From contig CAVRZY010000274.1 in assembly GCA_963725415.1 (NCBI GenBank), positions 1-11,601 of the forward strand: 11,601 bases of DNA, in the 5' to 3' direction. Shown here one piece after another: positions 1 to 7,250 of this stretch; within the stretch, counting starts at the first letter, position 1, and each line of letters begins with the position of its first letter. The translations under genes were made by a program, and so were the position numbers. The stretch comes from CAVRZY01 sp963725415. Its GTDB lineage: Bacteria > Acidobacteriota > Terriglobia > Bryobacterales > Bryobacteraceae. The notes below the pieces were generated by a model. The model saw only the letters and a program-made list of their open reading frames with translations, was not told the DNA's origin and ran no database searches.

Positions 1-2040
1 ATGAAAACGTTCGTCGATAACCAGATTCCTTATCACGTCTATGGCGGCAGGCAGGACGGCAGCGCTTATAAGATCCCAGCCAGGGGCGGCGCGGCTGGGG
101 ACTGGGCAATCGACGGCCGGAGGCGAGTGCGGCTGGATCGTCCCGGATCCTGTCGATCCCAATATCGTCTGGGGCGGAAGCTTCGGTTGCCGCCCTCCAG
201 CGAGTCGACTACAGGACCGGCAACATCGTCACGGCCAAAGTCTGGCCGGAGTCGACTTACGGGAACATGGGCACCGCGTTCAAGTACCGTTTCCAATGGA
301 CGTTCCCCATCGCCATTTCGCCGCACGACCACAACGTGGTCTACGTAGGCAGCCAGTACGTCCATCGGACGAGCGACGCCGGCCGGAGCTGGGAAGTCAT
401 CAGCCCCGACCTCACGCTCAACGATCCCAAGATGCTGGGGCCGTCGGGAGGCCTGACCTACGACAACCTGGCGGTGGAATTGGGCTGCGTCGTTTTCTCC
501 ATTGCCGAATCGCCGGTCGAGAAGGGCTGCATCTGGGCCGGGACGAACGACGGCCTAGCTGCAGATCACCCGCGACGCCGGAAAGAACTGGACAAACGTC
601 ACCAAGAACATCCTGAACCTTCCGCCCCTCGGATCGTTCACCAACGTCGAGCCGTCCCGCTATGACGCGGGCACATGCTATGTCACGGTCGATTTCCACC
701 AGGTGAACAATCGCGATCCGTATATCTACAAGACCACGGATTACGGCAAGACCTGGACCTATCTCGGCGGGGATATCCCGAAGAGCGTCTTCAGCTACGT
801 CCATTGGGTGGATGAGGACCCGGTCCGCAAGGGAATGCTCTACGCGGGTACGGAGAACGCCATCTACATCTCTTTCAATGACGGCAAGAACTGGCTGCCC
901 ATCCAGAACAACCTGCCCCATGCGCCGGTCCATGGCATGGCGGTCCAGGAGCACTTCAACGACCTGGTGGTCGGCACCTACGGCCGCGGGTTCTGGATCA
1001 TGGACGACATCACTCCGCTCCAGCAGCTCACCGATGACGTCCTTAAGTCGGACGCGTTCCTGTTCAAGCCGCGGCCGGCCTACCGGCTGAATCGCGATGC
1101 GAACGGCCAGGACGGGTGGCGTGAGGCGTATATCAACTATTACCTCAAGGACGTTCCGAGCGGCCCGGTGACGATTACCATCACCGACCAGGAAGGCCGC
1201 GAAGTGACGACGCTCAACGGAACGCGGCAGCGCGGAATCAACCGGGTGACCTGGAACATGGGGTATCCCGGAATAGGGATCGTCAAATTCCGCACGAAAC
1301 CCATCGGAAATCCGCATGTGGTCGAGGAAAAACGGTTCCACCTCCAGTGGGCACAGGAAGGCTGGTATCCTTGGAACATCTGGGGTTCGGCGGGCGGTCT
1401 CCAGGGATTCCGGGCGGCGCCGGGGATGTACACGGTGAAGATGAGCGTCGGCGGCAAGGAATACACGCAGAAACTCGAAGTCCTGAAAGACCCGAACTCG
1501 GCCGGAACCGTGGACGACATCAAGGCGCAGGTGAATTTGCAGTTCGAGGTGAGGGATGGCGGCAATACGACCGCGGACATGCTCAACCAGCTCGAGTGGA
1601 TGAGGAAGCAGCTCACCGACCTGAAGGGGGTGATCGCCGGGAAAGACCTGAAGGCCGTGACGGCGGCCATCACGGAGTATGACAAGAAGCTCTGGGACGA
1701 GGAATGCGAGCTGACCCAGTCGAGCGCCGGCGAAGGCGACAACAAGTCGTTCCGGGACCCTGCGAAGCTCTATGAGAAGTGGTCCGTTCTGGCGGTGGAC
1801 ATCAACGACAACGCCGATTTCTCGCCGAACAAGCAGCAGAAAGAAGTTTACGCCATGCTGAAGCAACAACTGGATGTCCAAAAGGCGCGGTTTGCAAAAC
1901 TGACCTCGACCGACCTGGCTGCCTTCAACAAGGTCCTCGCCGACAACGGCGTCGCCGGGGTTTCCGTTCCCGTGGTGACCGAACGCGGGGGCCGATTCCA
2001 AATGAGGATTAATAAGGGCGATATTGAATTCATGATTTGA
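1..2040 (+). CDS. Secreted Vps10/sortilin-type BNR (Asp-box) beta-propeller protein, 5'-partial, frameshifted
   Basis: Seen: the protein reads through frame 1 (1 to ~115), frame 2 (~115-190), frame 3 (~195-555) and frame 1 again (~558-2040), so at least three indels break it. Four Asp-box motifs of the form S/T-x-D-x-G-x-x-W occur: TSDAGRSW (~nt 369), TRDAGKNW (~571), TTDYGKTW (~733) and SFNDGKNW (~871). Phrases such as GWIVPDPVDPNIVWGG and GTYGRGFWIMDD are typical of the large secreted BNR/Vps10 family. After the propeller comes a beta-rich segment (~1135-1490, VTITITDQEGREV) resembling an FlgD/Ig-like module, then a charged helical tail (~1510-1990) ending in FMI. Known: family members are usually about 1000 residues, exported, and of uncertain function (glycan or protein binding, or sialidase-like folds without activity). 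Inferred: the ATG at position 1 is internal (VDNQIPYHVYGG lies well inside the propeller) and the true start is upstream of the window. Confidence 0.82.
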
Positions 2041-2044
2041 TTGG

Positions 2045-2068
2045 GGTGCCGTTCCTAAGACCGGCACC
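2045..2068. terminator. Inverted repeat between convergent genes, possible bidirectional terminator
   Basis: GGTGCCG (2045-2051) pairs perfectly with CGGCACC (2062-2068) around a 10-base loop. It lies in the 49-base gap between the propeller gene's stop (2038-2040) and the stop of the opposing anti-sigma gene (2090). The position suits a shared terminator. No T-run follows on either strand, so it is not a classical intrinsic terminator. Confidence 0.35.
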
Positions 2069-2089
2069 AGGAATAAACGGGCCCGCCCC

Positions 2090-2818
2090 TCATTTCTTCA
2101 GGAAGGCGATGTTCAAGACGGGATTGACTTCGTTCCATTTGCGGCCCGTTTGGGCGTCATAGCGGGCTACTCCGTAGACGCGCACGCGGCTGCCTTCATC
2201 CGGGACAGGGATCCCGCTTCGACTTATGATCTCGCACACGATAAAAAGCTCCGACCCTTGAGGAATCTGCACCAGATTAAAGTGCATGGTTCTCTCTTCC
2301 TCATCGAAATGAACATCGCGCACATAACCTTCGGTCACAACGTGAGGCGTGGTATTTGTCTGGAGTTCCGGGATGCTGAGCGGACGGAAATGGCTGAAGT
2401 CCAGAGCGCTCGGCTTCACCAAGGCGCTGCCGCGTTCCCCGAACAAGACTTTCCGGTTTAAGACCACCAGGATCGCCAACTGGACCACCACCAGCACCAT
2501 GAGCGCTTGAACCAGACGAGGAGTTGTCCGAATGTCGAACCAACGATCCCACATCCGAGCCCACCGGCGGCGTCCGCGGGCCATTTCGCCGATGTCCGGC
2601 ATCATGGCTTCAAACTCCGACGCGTCAAGAGCGCCCTTTGGCTCGAAGGGACGCAATTGTTGTGCGAATTGATGTCCGGCCCGAAGCCGCACGAACATAG
2701 CCCGACAATATTCGCAGTCACTCAGGTGCTTCTCCAATCGCTTCGCCCCGTGAGAAGGGATCTTTCCCTCAAGGTATGGAATGAACTTCCTTCGCAGTCT
2801 AAAATGCCAGCAACTCAT
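2090..2818 (-). CDS. Zinc-finger (zf-HC2) transmembrane anti-sigma factor with novel-looking C-terminal domain
   Basis: Seen: 242 residues, uninterrupted. The N-terminus carries the ZAS/zf-HC2 pattern C3...H31-x3-C35-x2-C38 (HLSDCEYC), which in this family binds zinc and clamps the cognate ECF sigma factor in the cytoplasm. A linker rich in Arg and Trp (81-93) precedes a single membrane segment at about 101-120 (ALMVLVVVQLAILVVL). Residues ~160-240 would face the periplasm and form a beta-rich domain with the pattern EGYVRDVHFD ... SRVRVYGVARYD ... WNEVNPVLNI, reminiscent of OB-fold domains; this last assignment is my inference. The start at 2818 is fixed by AAGGAG eight bases upstream. It follows the sigma gene by 28 bases in the same direction, so the two are almost certainly cotranscribed. 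Inferred: it holds the sigma factor inactive until an envelope signal acts on the periplasmic domain or triggers proteolysis. Confidence 0.85.
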   Translation of the reverse strand: MSCWHFRLRRKFIPYLEGKIPSHGAKRLEKHLSDCEYCRAMFVRLRAGHQFAQQLRPFEPKGALDASEFEAMMPDIGEMARGRRRWARMWDRWFDIRTTPRLVQALMVLVVVQLAILVVLNRKVLFGERGSALVKPSALDFSHFRPLSIPELQTNTTPHVVTEGYVRDVHFDEEERTMHFNLVQIPQGSELFIVCEIISRSGIPVPDEGSRVRVYGVARYDAQTGRKWNEVNPVLNIAFLKK

Positions 2819-2826
2819 CGCCGATA

Positions 2827-2832
2827 CTCCTT
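2827..2832 (-). promoter_or_regulatory. Ribosome binding site of the anti-sigma gene
   Basis: On the minus strand AAGGAG sits 8 bases before the ATG at 2818. It lies in the short gap after the sigma stop codon and decides the anti-sigma start. Confidence 0.7.
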
Positions 2833-2846
2833 GCTCTCGGATTTCT

Positions 2847-3620
2847 TTACAGAAGCCTCCTAAAGGGTTGCAGCCGCTCTCCCAGTTCCGATAGGGCCCG
2901 GTTCAGTCTGGAGGCTATTGTACCGGGCGCACAGCCGAGCACCCGGCTCATCTCCTCGTAGGAAAGCCCTTCCAGATACTTGAGCACAACGACCTCCCGC
3001 ATCTTGAAAGGCAATTGCATCACCGCCTGTTGAATAATAAGATCGCGCTCCAGGCGCGCGTTAGGACCGGTCGAGGCAGGTTTCGGATCGATTTCGTCGC
3101 GGCTCCCCATAATCGCCTCCAAAGGCACCTGGGGGGCGCTGCGTCGACGGAGATGATTCTGGCATTCGTTATGGGCGATCCGATAGATCCAGGTGAACAA
3201 ACTGGATTGAAACCGAAAGCTCTGGAGACCTCGAAAGACCTTGAAGAAGATGGTTTGGAGAACATCTTGCGCTTGCAGAGAGTCGCCGACTGAATAAAGG
3301 ACGAGGGCCCTGATCCGTTCGCGATAGGAATCATAGAGCTCCTGAATTGCCCTTGAATCGCCCCGCTGCGCGGCCAAGACGAGATCCCGTTCTCGTTCGC
3401 CGCGGTCAATCCTCCCAACCGTTGTCGGCTCTAGGCCCAGCGCCGCTATGGGTTTTTCATTCAACACGCGTTCCGGAGCGTCTATAAAGATTCGCCGGTG
3501 TGTTTGTAAGCGTGACGTCACTTCAGGAAAAGGACGCGCATCACTGTCTTCGACAGATAATCCTTGAGCCGCAACGGCCCACGAACTCGAAGGACAATAA
3601 TTTCCTTTTTTAGGAGGCAA
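2847..3620 (-). CDS. ECF-family (sigma-70 group 4) RNA polymerase sigma factor
   Basis: Seen: 257 residues if started at the TTG at 3620. Region sigma-2 spans about residues 80-160, with AQDVLQTIFFKVFRGL followed by the -10 recognition helix LFTWIYRIAHNECQNHLRRR. Region sigma-4 spans ~193-250, with the helix-turn-helix EGLSYEEMSRVLGCAPGTIA and the typical ending SRLNRALSEL. The linker between them is short with no sigma-3, as expected for ECF factors. Residues 1 to ~72 have no counterpart in typical ECF proteins (usually 170-200 residues). The TTG has at best a weak Shine-Dalgarno sequence (GAG six bases before), so initiation may be further in, for example at GTG 3467 (residue 52). Immediately upstream is the anti-sigma target pair's control region, divergent from the TonB receptor. 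Inferred role: redirects RNA polymerase to its own operon and possibly to the receptor when released by the downstream anti-sigma factor. Confidence 0.88.
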   Translation of the reverse strand: MPPKKGNYCPSSSWAVAAQGLSVEDSDARPFPEVTSRLQTHRRIFIDAPERVLNEKPIAALGLEPTTVGRIDRGERERDLVLAAQRGDSRAIQELYDSYRERIRALVLYSVGDSLQAQDVLQTIFFKVFRGLQSFRFQSSLFTWIYRIAHNECQNHLRRRSAPQVPLEAIMGSRDEIDPKPASTGPNARLERDLIIQQAVMQLPFKMREVVVLKYLEGLSYEEMSRVLGCAPGTIASRLNRALSELGERLQPFRRLL

Positions 3621-3627
3621 CTTTATC

Positions 3628-3646
3628 TCGCTTTATATATAAGCGA
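3628..3646. repeat. 19-bp inverted repeat, possible operator, just upstream of the sigma gene
   Basis: TCGCTT (3628-3633) and AAGCGA (3641-3646) are perfect inverted arms around the 7-base spacer TATATAT. The element begins eight bases before the putative TTG start of the sigma gene. Its symmetry suits a dimeric repressor site or a short hairpin in the sigma mRNA leader. If the sigma protein starts further downstream, it would sit in the promoter. Function is inferred. Confidence 0.45.
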
Positions 3647-3687
3647 CAATATATTTCTCTCGACCGTATCGAAGTATATTACCGGGG

Positions 3688-3714
3688 GATTTCCTGTGTC
3701 AAGTCAGGGAAATC
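3688..3714. repeat. Inverted repeat GATTTCC-N13-GGAAATC in the divergent region
   Basis: GATTTCC (3688-3694) and GGAAATC (3708-3714) are perfect 7-base arms separated by 13 bases, close to the centre of the divergent region. It could be a regulator site or hairpin. The right arm, GGAAAT, is also loosely like the GGAAC -35 element of ECF-dependent promoters reading toward the receptor, but no matching -10 was identified. Confidence 0.35.
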
Positions 3715-3787
3715 AAGATCCAGCGGCTAGAAGTGGATTTTTCGGAGAATTGGAAGAATTCCGTTCATTCTTGTGTCTAATATATAT

Positions 3788-3796
3788 AAAGGAGGT
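3788..3796 (+). promoter_or_regulatory. Strong ribosome binding site of the TonB receptor gene
   Basis: AAAGGAGGT lies 6 bases before the ATG at 3803. It fixes the start even though that frame hits a TGA at 3842 because of an indel. Confidence 0.7.
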
Positions 3797-3802
3797 AATA
3801 TA

Positions 3803-6033
3803 ATGTTTAAAACACCTTCAAGCCATTTTTCCTTTCGTGTTTGATTCTCTTTGTCATGATTTTTCTAGCGGCAACATCTTTCGTTTCCGCGGCCGAGAAC
3901 AAGGACCCGGCCAAGAAACCCGCGGTCGCTGCGGCTCAGGAAAATGAGGAGCAACAGGCCGAGGAGAAACAGAAATTTGAAATCACGGTCACGGCGCCGC
4001 GCGTCGAGATCCCCCTCAAGCAGAACCCGGCGGCTACCACAGTCGTCGAGACCCCGATCCTGCAGACCAGCCACGGACCATCGCCATCGACGAGGCCATG
4101 AAGCTCGTGCCTGGCGTCAAGGTCGACAACCAGGCTGACGGCGAGCGCGTCCACCTCTCGATCCGCGGCCAAGGCATCCTGACCGAGCGCGGCACACGCG
4201 GCATCAAGACCATCGTCGACGGCATTCCGCTCAACGACCCCTCGGGGTTCGTTCCCGATTTCTTCGACATCGACTGGGCCACCGTCCGCCGCATCGAGAT
4301 CCTGCGCGGACCCGCGGCCGCCTTCTACGGCAGCGGCTCGTCGGGCGGCATCATCAATATCCTGACCCGCGACGGCGGCGCCGCCCCGATTTCCGCCGAC
4401 GCCTTTCTCACCGGCGGATCCTTCGGCTTCTACAAGGGGTTGGCCGAAGTGGGCGGGACGACCGGTCCGATGAATTACCGCGTTGCCGGCTCCTACACCT
4501 CCAGCGACGGCTATCGCGAACACACCAAGTTCTGGGCCGACAATTTCTACGGCAAGTTCCATTTCGACGTCGGCGCCCTCGGTCAAGCTGACCGCAATCC
4601 TCGGCTACACCGATTTCTACAACCAAAACGCCGAGGGACTCAACCTCGATTGGTTCAGCGCCGACGTGAGCAAATACCGGAAATTGGCCAATCCGGACGC
4701 CTATACCCTTGCCGAATACCGGAATACCCCCGCCTGGTATCAGCAGATGTTCGGCGTCAACCGTGTCCCCGGCAATGAATATCAGCAGACGGGCCGGTTC
4801 ACGAGCGGCCTGACGGGCTCCATCGGGCTGGCCGACAACCTCGACCTGGCCCTGACCGCATTCTACCGCCATACAAAATACACGGAATCCGTGCCCTCCT
4901 CGCTCATCCACCGCGGGTACGACACGCCGGGAGCTTCGGTCCAGCTCAACCACAAGACCGGCGAAGGCCGACTCAAGAACCATCTCAGCGTCGGCGCCGA
5001 CTTCGGCTGGCAGACGATCGATGATTTGAAGCACCCCAACCTCGGCGACGCCGTTGAAGGGACCGCGAGTGCTTTCCGATCAGACCATGTCCCAGACCAG
5101 CGCGGGCATTTTCGTCCTGGACCGCGTCGAGCTCGGACCCCAGTGGGGCGTGTCCCTCAGCCTCCGCTACGACAACGTCACCTGCAAGCTGGACGACCAT
5201 ATCGGCAGCCTTTCCGGGGACGCCTCCTACAAGAAGCCGACGGGCCGTCTCGGCCTGACCTGGAACCCGATTCCGGATTTCGGCCTGTACGCTAGCTGGG
5301 GCACCGGTTTCCTGCCCCCCGGCACCGAGGAGCTGTCCAACAATCCCAATGCCTTCGGCGGGTTCAACAAGGACCTCAAGCCGGCCACGTCGAACGGCGA
5401 GGAGGTCGGCGCCCGCGGCTCGCTCGGCGGCTCGTTCACGTATGACGTCGCGCTCTTCCATCTGGCCACGGACAACGACTTTGGCCGCTTCCGGATAACC
5501 TCGCGGCCGCTTGAGACGTTCTACGGCAACGTCGGCTCGACGACTCGCTACGGCTTGGAAACGTCCCTGGCCTGGTTCCCCATCGAGCCCCTGGCCCTTC
5601 GGCTGGCTTACACGTATAGCCATTTCAAGTACGACACCGTCCAGACGCTCGATGCGGCGGCCATCTACAAGGGCACGTGGATGCCCAATTCGCCCGAGCA
5701 CGTGCTCAATCTTGACGGGGAATTCAAGATCACGTCCGAGCTGACGGCCGGCGCCGCGCTCGAATACTTGAGCTCCTGGTATATCGACTCGACGAACCGG
5801 ATCTTCCCCAACGGGTACGGCCGGACCGATCCTTACACCCTGGTTCATCTCCGGCTCGGCTACAAGCTTCGATCTCGGCGGGGTGCCGTGTCGAGCTGTT
5901 GCTTTCCGGCCGGAACATCTTCGGCGTCGAATACTACGGCTTCACGGAGCCCGACCCGGACGGCAATTCCTACCAGCCCGCCGCCACGGCCTCTTGGACG
6001 ATCGGCCTGCGCGTCGGCCTGAACAAGCGATAA
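3803..6033 (+). CDS. TonB-dependent outer-membrane receptor, frameshifted
   Basis: Seen: about 740 residues, reconstructed across indels near 3840, 4070, 4575, 5065 and 5870-5880. The start ATG 3803 gives MFKTPSSHFSFR, which joins LILFVMIFLAATSFVSA in another frame to make a complete signal peptide. A Glu/Gln/Lys/Ala-rich spacer (~3895-3980) is followed by EITVTAPRVE, a good TonB box. The plug domain (~4085-4370) shows IAIDEAMKLVPGVKV, IRGQGILTERGTRGIKTIVD, VRRIEILRGPAAAFYGSGS and GGIINILTR. The rest is an alternating aromatic/glycine beta-barrel with the late motif GRNIFGVEYYG. There is no N-terminal STN signalling domain and no carboxypeptidase-like domain. Known: such receptors import siderophores, cobalamin, metals or glycans using TonB energy; the substrate cannot be read here. 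It is divergent from the ECF sigma/anti-sigma operon, which may control it. The last residue is Arg, not the usual Phe. Confidence 0.88.
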
Positions 6034-6081
6034 GATAGCTTATGATCGAAGGCAAATGAAAATGGGGATCAGAGAAATCCC

Positions 6082-6479
6082 GTGAGATTCCGAGCCATTG
6101 TGGTTCTGTGCGCTTCATGGCTGAGGCTGGCCGCTTGCCACAAGGGCAACGATGCAGACCTGGAGACCATGGAGTACGCCAAGAGCATGATCAGCCTGGA
6201 TGGCCCGGCACGGCGCACATCACCGATGGCAACAATATCGAAGTTGAGGGCAGCGCTACCAACCACGACAAGTTCCAGCACGACGTGTACTTCACGGCCA
6301 CGCTGTGGGATGCCGACGGCAAGGCCGTGGGCACGGCCACCGGCAAGCTCGAGGATTGGCCGGCCGGCCATCACGGCATCTACAAGCTCGTCGGCACAAG
6401 CACGGCGACCGCGTGGACGCGCGTGAGCGTAGAAGTTTCGAGAGTCACGGAACACGTCCGGGGGGCAAGAGAGGAATAG
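6082..6479 (+). CDS. Small lipoprotein with FxLYD-like beta-sandwich domain, frameshifted
   Basis: Seen: reading from GTG 6082 gives a short hydrophobic signal ending in a lipobox, LAAC with Cys19, then a linker. After an indel near 6210-6225, frame 3 continues HITDGNNIEVEGSATNH ... VYFTATLWDADGKAVGTATG ... VEVSRVTEH to the TAG at 6477-6479. The order 'extra-N ... V-x-A-x-L-x-D-x-D-G-K-x-V' is the signature of FxLYD-type domains found in small secreted or lipid-anchored proteins. About 130 residues in all. The start is uncertain: ATG 6056 or 6062, with GAAGG ahead, would work if another indel lies near 6080. An Arg inside the hydrophobic core (WLRLAAC) is odd and may be an error. It is 48 bases after the receptor and 190 bases before the next gene. 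Function unknown; inferred to be anchored in the envelope, perhaps with the redox proteins downstream. Confidence 0.68.
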
Positions 6480-6669
6480 TCGAGGTTCCCACGACTCCAC
6501 CGCCAGGCAACGCAACTGCGATGGGAGAAGGTCCTTCCTTCTGCAGAGGAAGGGCTACAATAAACTGAGGAGTTGCATTGTCGGGCTGGCCAGCTTCAAG
6601 GCAGCGGCGGTTTATAGCTGTAAGCCGGCGGGTTTTCGCATTCACACAGGGATCGATGCAGGAGAAGGG
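6480..6669. other. 190-base intergenic stretch with one hairpin
   Basis: No gene is seen here. CCTTCCT (6533-6539) and AGGAAGG (6547-6553) form a perfect 7-base stem with a 7-base loop, about 54 bases after the lipoprotein stop. It may be a weak terminator or processing site but has no T-run. TACAAT at 6556-6561 resembles a -10 box for the next gene, but no convincing -35 lies 16-18 bases upstream. GGAG at 6661-6664 is the ribosome binding site for ATG 6670. Confidence 0.35.
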
Positions 6670-7250
6670 ATGAAAGCGATCGGCATGGCGCTGCTGGCGG
6701 CCATCCTGGCCGGAGGCGCGCCGGCGATCGTCGTTCAGGATATGGGCGCCGGGCACCGGGGAGCACGAAAGCGGCTGCGAGCGGCGCGTATCAGCTGACA
6801 ACGAAGATTCCGGCCACCATCAGGAAGGGCGAAGCCGTCACGCTGATTCTTTACGTCCGGAAAGGCGGGCTGCCCGTCGAAAAGGCGACGGCCTGCCTGG
6901 CTACTCCGCCTCTCTTCCTGAGCGTCGAAGATGCCTTGGACACCACGCCCGCTGGCGGCATCGATCTGGGGACCGACTCTGAATCCACCGCGCAGCCGGG
7001 CTGTATCAATTCGATCGCGGGGGTGATGAGCGGGCCGGGCACGTATGCGTTCACGTGGGAGCCCGACACCGCCGGCCGGGTCAACCTGACTTTCACGGTC
7101 GGGGCCAGCACGCTCACCGTGCCGGTCGATGTCGCCAGCGCGCCGCCGAGCGCCGCAATTCTCATCTTCTTCGTTCTCTTTGTCGCGGCCGTCTTGAGCA
7201 CCGCCGCCTGCCTGCGCCGCCGCCTGCGGCCGGGGGGCGCCGCATCATGA
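6670..7250 (+). CDS. Membrane-anchored periplasmic beta-sandwich protein (FixH/YtkA-like), frameshifted
   Basis: Seen: ATG 6670, five bases after AGGAG, begins the signal peptide MKAIGMALLAAILAGGAPA in frame 1. An indel near 6750 moves the reading to frame 3. There an extracytoplasmic domain continues (YQLTTKIPATIRKGEAVTL ... GPGTYAFTWEPDTAGRVNL ... VPVDVAS) and ends with one membrane helix (SAAILIFFVLFVAAVLSTAA) and a short basic cytoplasmic tail. The arrangement and the 'G-x-Y-x-F-x-W-x-P ... G' strand pattern resemble the Ig-like FixH/YtkA group; this is inference from pattern only. Two cysteines in the domain (ATACLATPP and QPGCINSIA) could form a disulfide or bind a metal. Its TGA (7248-7250) overlaps the next gene's ATG (7247-7249), so translation is coupled and the two proteins probably work together. 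Confidence 0.65.

Larger units (their letters stand above)
3621..3802. promoter_or_regulatory. AT-rich divergent control region between sigma operon and TonB receptor
   Basis: This 182-base gap separates the leftward sigma gene from the rightward receptor and is much more AT-rich than the surrounding coding DNA. It holds two inverted repeats (3628-3646 and 3688-3714), several TATATA/TAATAT stretches suitable as -10 elements in both directions, and a strong ribosome binding site at its right end. Promoters for both transcription units are expected here. I cannot assign -35/-10 pairs with confidence. Confidence 0.6.

Noticed and set aside
418..2067. 549-codon open frame on the minus strand
   Set aside because: It is antisense to a well-supported Asp-box protein, has no recognisable motif and arises from GC-rich codon bias.
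2150..2461. Plus-strand open frames opposite the anti-sigma and sigma genes (also 2507-2863, 3015-3293)
   Set aside because: The minus-strand genes are intact with clear zf-HC2 and ECF motifs, so these are shadows.
3564..3803. 79-codon plus-strand open frame through the divergent region
   Set aside because: It starts inside the sigma gene in antisense, crosses the AT-rich control region and has no conserved feature.
3781..3810. TATATATAAA just before the receptor ribosome binding site as its promoter -10
   Set aside because: It abuts the ribosome binding site, leaving almost no leader, and no -35 element at proper spacing was found; not called as a promoter.
4985..5848. 287-codon open frame on the minus strand, with others at 3936-4586 and 4408-5034
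   Set aside because: They lie antisense to the TonB receptor, whose plug and barrel motifs are clear; Arg/Gly/Ala/Val-rich composition is typical of shadow frames.
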